Assembly (NCBI GenBank): GCA_964614375.1
Contig: CAZTLI010000172.1
Location: forward strand, 1-10,211
Direction of reading: 5' to 3'
DNA from: CAZTLI01 sp964614375
GTDB taxonomy: Bacteria; Chloroflexota; Anaerolineae; Aggregatilineales; Phototrophicaceae
DNA length: 10,211 nt
The notes beneath the pieces were generated by a model, which had not been told where the DNA came from, searched no databases, and worked only from the letters and a program-made list of their open reading frames with translations. The translations under genes were made by a program, and so were the position numbers. This document shows, one piece after another, positions 7,824 through 10,211 of the stretch (positions are counted from its first letter, which is position 1; the number at the start of each line of letters is the position of its first letter).

Positions 7824-7844
7824 GGGGCGGCACATCACCGCCCC
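7824..7844 (-). terminator. Intercistronic GC hairpin after the binding-protein gene (attenuating terminator or mRNA-stabilising stem)
   Basis: On the - strand GGGGCGG and CCGCCCC form a perfect 7-bp stem around a 7-nt loop, followed by TTATTATC. It begins 22 nt after the stop of the binding-protein gene and lies ~90 nt before the MalF-type start. Stems at this place are known in maltose-type operons, where they keep binding-protein mRNA more abundant than permease mRNA, either by partial termination or by blocking 3' decay. The T-run is imperfect, so partial rather than full termination is likely. Confidence 0.6.
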
Positions 7845-7866
7845 CGCACAACTTAAGGAGACGCCG

Positions 7867-9225
7867 CTATTCCGTACCTGCTTCGTCAAAAATAGTCTGC
7901 ATATCGCCGATGAATGTTTCCAGTTCGGCTTGCACATCCAGACCCGGTGTACTGTTCAGCAGTGTGGTGAACTGGGTCACGCGATCCCGTCCGCGCAGGT
8001 AGTTGGGGAACCAGGCTTCGTGGCTGGGAACGTCCGCGTAGTTCAACCCGTCGCGAGCAACTTGCCAGTTCACGCCCTGCGGATAGGTTTCATCCAGGGC
8101 GGCGAAGAACGCTTCTTGATCTCCCACCCGCGCCGGCATACCTCCATACACGGTCAGCAGGTCGAGTGAAGCGGGCCCCACGAGGAAGGTCAGCACTTCA
8201 AAGGCCTCGGCTGGATGTTCGGTTGTATCGAGGATACGGAAGGTGTCGGCATGGAGGCGAACTGTCGTCACGCCATTGTATGACGGAATCGGCGCCATGT
8301 CCCATTCATCACCTTCGAGGCAGCAGGTGTACCACAGGTGCGACTGGGCCATAGCGAGATTGCCAGAGTTAAACGGATTACCCGCGCCCAGCAGGTCACT
8401 ACCTTCTTGTGCCGCATTGGGGATGAAGTAGTCTACCCACATCCCATCATACCACCACTGGAAGCCCTCAACCCATGCGTCCGGCAGCACAGCTTCGCCT
8501 GTTTCAGCATCCCAGAGCGCGCTTGCACCGAACATATTCGGAATCTGACGACCATCACCGTACCACTGGAAGTCGAAACCCCACTGGATGATGTTTTCAG
8601 GATCGAATCCTTCCATCGTCGCGTCCAGACCGTTGGCATCAACCGTCAGCAGCATCGCCACTTCGCGCATGACATCAATCGTCCACTCAACTTCGGTACC
8701 ATCTTCCCAGACATAGGGATCACCATAATTGGCGGGCGGATAGTTCAGTCCGGCTTCATCGAACATGGCGGGACGATAGTAAATCATTGAGGGGAACGCA
8801 CCCAGAGGCAGACCCAACAGACCGCGATCTGTGCGATAGAATTCCACAGCCGATTCGGGCCATTGTGTCAGATCATAGCCAGTTTCATCAACCAAGGGCT
8901 GCACATCAAGATAAGCATCACCGAACGCATTCGCGCCATCTGTACCGACGGGGCCAATGATGTCGGGGCTGTTGCCAGCAGCAATCAATGTGCTCAGTGT
9001 GTCATAGGCGACGGTGTTTTCAACAATGTTGATTTCCAGCACAATGTCGTCGTGAGTCGCGTTGAATTCAGCGACGACGGCTTCTTGCGCTTCACGTTGT
9101 TCGGGTTGCGCGCCCGTACCCAGACCGATGTACCAGATAATCGTCACCGGGTCTTGCGCCGCCGTTGGGGCAATGCTCACTACCACCAACAACATCAAGA
9201 ATACTAATGCGGAAAACTTTTTCAT
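7867..9225 (-). CDS. Extracellular sugar-binding protein of the ABC importer (family 1)
   Basis: This 452-residue protein captures the sugar outside the membrane and hands it to the permeases. The signal peptide is clear: MKKF, the hydrophobic core ALVFLMLLVVVSIAP, and likely cleavage after TAA (23/24). The mature part starts with VTIIWYIGLGTGAQPEQREAQEAVVAEFN, then VAYDTLSTLIAAGNSPDIIGPVG, the typical first lobe of family 1 solute-binding proteins. Many Trp/Tyr residues (for example WGFDFQWYGDG, FQWWYDGMW) suit stacking on sugar rings. There is no lipobox Cys, so it is not obviously membrane-anchored. A Cys301-Cys302 pair in WYTCCLEG is notable. The ATG at 9225 has AAAGG (9233-9237) 7 nt upstream. 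It is the first gene after the regulator and control region, and high expression is expected. The ligand is inferred from neighbours to be a beta-linked oligosaccharide. Confidence 0.93.
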   Translation of the reverse strand: MKKFSALVFLMLLVVVSIAPTAAQDPVTIIWYIGLGTGAQPEQREAQEAVVAEFNATHDDIVLEINIVENTVAYDTLSTLIAAGNSPDIIGPVGTDGANAFGDAYLDVQPLVDETGYDLTQWPESAVEFYRTDRGLLGLPLGAFPSMIYYRPAMFDEAGLNYPPANYGDPYVWEDGTEVEWTIDVMREVAMLLTVDANGLDATMEGFDPENIIQWGFDFQWYGDGRQIPNMFGASALWDAETGEAVLPDAWVEGFQWWYDGMWVDYFIPNAAQEGSDLLGAGNPFNSGNLAMAQSHLWYTCCLEGDEWDMAPIPSYNGVTTVRLHADTFRILDTTEHPAEAFEVLTFLVGPASLDLLTVYGGMPARVGDQEAFFAALDETYPQGVNWQVARDGLNYADVPSHEAWFPNYLRGRDRVTQFTTLLNSTPGLDVQAELETFIGDMQTIFDEAGTE

Positions 9226-9228
9226 GGT

Positions 9229-9300
9229 TTAACCTTTCATCACATCACTTGATAAACGTGCGATTTTAGTTTGGTAGTGCTTGCTTAAAATTCTGAACAG
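9229..9300 (-). other. Possible 23-codon leader ORF with CTG start, ending 3 nt before the binding-protein ATG
   Basis: On the - strand the consensus Shine-Dalgarno AAGGAGG (9308-9314) is followed by 7 nt and then a CTG at 9300. From this CTG the frame stays open for 23 codons and stops at TAA 9229-9231, just 3 nt before the ATG of the binding-protein gene. The ORF overlaps that gene's own AAAGG ribosome site. An in-frame TAG just upstream excludes a longer version. CTG is a rare start, so this may be only a chance purine run. If real it would be a leader peptide that couples translation to the binding protein. Confidence 0.25.
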
Positions 9301-9399
9301 ATTCTAGCCTCCTTCGTTTGCCCTATCTCAACACAGGTAAGTCATCCCCTCAACCGCGCGATTACAGCCATTTGCTGAGAAGATAAACAGATAACAGAT

Positions 9400-9413
9400 T
9401 GGGAGCGTTCCCA
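9400..9413. promoter_or_regulatory. LacI-family operator, CebR/CelR-like
   Basis: The site TGGGAGCGTTCCCA is a near-perfect palindrome (six of seven base pairs symmetric) with the central CG step usual for LacI-family operators. It differs at one base from TGGGAGCGCTCCCA, the operator known for the cellobiose-responsive repressors CebR of Streptomyces and CelR of Thermobifida. It lies between a LacI-family gene and the sugar operon, where a repressor of that operon should bind. That the adjacent regulator binds here is an inference, since its DNA-binding domain is outside the window. Confidence 0.8.
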
Positions 9414-9438
9414 TAAATTGGCAAATTAAGACCAGCAA
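9412..9438 (-). promoter_or_regulatory. Weak sigma-70-like promoter candidate overlapping the operator
   Basis: On the - strand TTGCTG (9433-9438) could be a -35 box and TTTATG (9412-9417) a -10 box, with a 15-nt spacer, shorter than ideal. The -10 candidate overlaps the operator edge, which would suit repression. Other -10-like hexamers, such as TTATCT at 9389-9394, lie just downstream of the operator. None is a strong match, so the start of transcription is not settled. Confidence 0.22.
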
Positions 9439-9604
9439 CGCCCCTGATGTAGATTCGTGAACAGCGCCTTCACGCTGACAAATCCCACAAACTTGCACTG
9501 CCCGCATCACCGTTCTACGGTAGTCACGATGTCGATACGCCATAATCACCTGCTTAACACGCTAACTGATTTCAAGACCGCGCATATCATAACCCACTAT
9601 CCCC

Positions 9605-10211
9605 CTAACCCACCACCGAATGCTCAAGCGCCCGGTCTGCGCCACAACTGGCCCGAATAATGAGTTCGTTTGGCAAAATCACCTGACGCGGCGGATGGAC
9701 ATTACCGTTGATAATCTCAAGCAGTATTTCCACTGCCATCTTGCCTAACTTTTCGATGGGCTGCTGAACGGTGGTCAGGGGTGGATGCGATTGCACGGCG
9801 GGTGGTAAATCATCATAACCAATAACGGCAATATCATCCGGCACTTTTAAACCGAACTCTTGAACCGCCCGCACCGCCCCCAGCGCCATCATATCGGATG
9901 CAGCAAACACCGCTTCGGGACGCAGCGGTAAAAGCTGCTTCATCGCTTCATACCCGCTTTCGAGCGTGTAGTCCCCAAAGACGATCAACGCCTCATCAAG
10001 CGCAATCTCATGCTCGGCTAAGACCTGTTGATACCCCAGATACCGGTCATCCCCGGCTGGATTATATTTGGAGGCGATGGTCGCTATCCGGCGATAGCCC
10101 AACCCAATCAGGTGCTCTGTCGCCATGCGCCCGCCATTCAGATTGTCCGTATCAATGAAGGGCACATCCTTGGGTTCTTCGGGTCGCCCAATGAGGACAA
10201 ACGGCATCTGA
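9605..10211 (-). CDS. LacI-family transcriptional regulator, effector-binding part (N-terminus outside window)
   Basis: About 202 residues are visible, ending at TAG 9605-9607. The frame continues past the right edge (a CAG codon precedes the first Met), so the helix-turn-helix and first third of the ~340-residue protein are missing. What remains is the periplasmic-binding-protein-like domain of LacI regulators: FIDTDNLNGGRMATEHLIGLGYRRIATI, then DRYLGYQQVLAEHEI, the hallmark VFAASDMMALGAVRAVQEFGLKVPDDIAVIGYDDLP, and the end segment PLTTVQQPIEKLGKMAVEILLEII. This domain binds a sugar and releases or alters DNA binding. The gene is directly upstream of, and co-oriented with, the transporter operon, and a CebR/CelR-type operator lies between them. 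It is therefore most likely the local repressor, responding to cellobiose or a similar imported sugar. The effector is inferred only from the operator and the neighbouring beta-glucosidase. Confidence 0.92.
   Translation of the reverse strand, partial: QMPFVLIGRPEEPKDVPFIDTDNLNGGRMATEHLIGLGYRRIATIASKYNPAGDDRYLGYQQVLAEHEIALDEALIVFGDYTLESGYEAMKQLLPLRPEAVFAASDMMALGAVRAVQEFGLKVPDDIAVIGYDDLPPAVQSHPPLTTVQQPIEKLGKMAVEILLEIINGNVHPPRQVILPNELIIRASCGADRALEHSVVG

Larger units (their letters stand above)
9226..9604. other. 379-bp control region between the regulator and the transporter operon
   Basis: There is no convincing gene here. It contains the 14-bp LacI-type operator at 9400-9413, a weak promoter candidate overlapping it, a possible leader ORF with a strong Shine-Dalgarno (9229-9314), and a small inverted repeat ACCGT-tct-ACGGT at 9509-9521. 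A second pair of short overlapping inverted repeats lies at 9457-9477 (GTGAA/TTCAC and CAGCG/CGCTG). No terminator with a clear T-run follows the regulator stop at 9605, so read-through from the regulator into the operon is possible. The distance from operator to the binding-protein ATG is 174 nt, which implies a long 5' untranslated region if the promoter is at the operator. Confidence 0.6.

Noticed and set aside
8025..8038. Second operator-like sequence TGGGAACGTCCGCG in the binding-protein gene
   Set aside because: Only the left half resembles the CebR/CelR site, the right half is not symmetric, and it lies within coding sequence.
9509..9521. Inverted repeat ACCGT-tct-ACGGT as a second operator or terminator
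   Set aside because: The arms are only 5 bp, there is no T-run, and it lacks the even symmetry and central CG of a LacI-family site. It is noted within the control region only.
9328..9549. 73-codon - strand open frame within the control region (GTG 9549 or ATG 9543)
   Set aside because: The operator at 9400-9413 lies inside it, as would any promoter there. The product is Cys-rich and unrecognised, and only a weak AGG precedes the ATG. A small real peptide is not excluded but is not supported.
1..10211. Insertion sequence, prophage, toxin-antitoxin or defence genes
   Set aside because: No transposase, integrase, terminal inverted repeats or defence-type domains were seen. All sizeable genes fit a sugar-utilisation locus or the unrelated surface protein.

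Overview
The window looks like part of a chloroflexotal genome, probably an Anaerolineae-type member of the Chloroflexota. This is inferred from the moderately GC-rich composition, a secreted protein with a Glu/Pro/Thr/Asp-rich linker, and the style of the sugar ABC transporter and its signal peptides. No rRNA, tRNA or marker gene is present to fix the taxon.

Layout. At the left edge, on the + strand, is the 3' end of a surface or secreted protein gene (1-423). It consists of a 24-bp tandem repeat encoding an acidic, proline-rich linker and then a small Cys-containing beta-rich domain. A perfect stem-loop (447-469) lies between this gene and the convergent operon and can serve as a terminator for both. 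Everything else is on the - strand and reads right to left. The order is: a LacI-family regulator missing its N-terminus (9605-10211); a 379-bp control region (9226-9604); a sugar-binding protein (7867-9225); two permeases (6764-7732 and 5687-6763); an intracellular GH5-like glycosidase (4433-5686); an exported clan GH-A glycosidase (3142-4461); a PIG-V-like GT-C membrane glycosyltransferase (1908-3137); and a GH1 beta-glucosidase (500-1855).

How it fits together. The genes form a compact sugar-scavenging operon. The exported glycosidase would trim glycan outside the cell, the binding protein and permeases would import the oligosaccharide, and the two cytoplasmic hydrolases would cut it to monosaccharides. 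No ATPase gene is present, so a shared MsmX/UgpC-type ATPase encoded elsewhere is expected. Permease and hydrolase genes abut or overlap: TAA/ATG and TAG/ATG are directly adjacent, there is one 29-bp overlap, and one gap is 4 nt. A GC-rich hairpin sits between the binding-protein and permease genes.

Main lead. The control region holds a 14-bp site (9400-9413) that matches 13 of 14 bases of the operator known for the cellobiose regulators CebR (Streptomyces) and CelR (Thermobifida). The regulator/binding protein/two permeases/GH1 order also resembles actinobacterial ceb clusters. This suggests a cellobiose- or beta-glucoside-responsive circuit in a distant phylum, with extra GH5-like, GH-A and GT-C genes inserted. 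Further points of interest are a permease with an extra ~80-residue external segment, a lipid-linked-type glycosyltransferase inside a catabolic operon, a binding protein with no lipobox, and a possible CTG-started leader ORF with a strong Shine-Dalgarno just upstream of the binding-protein gene.
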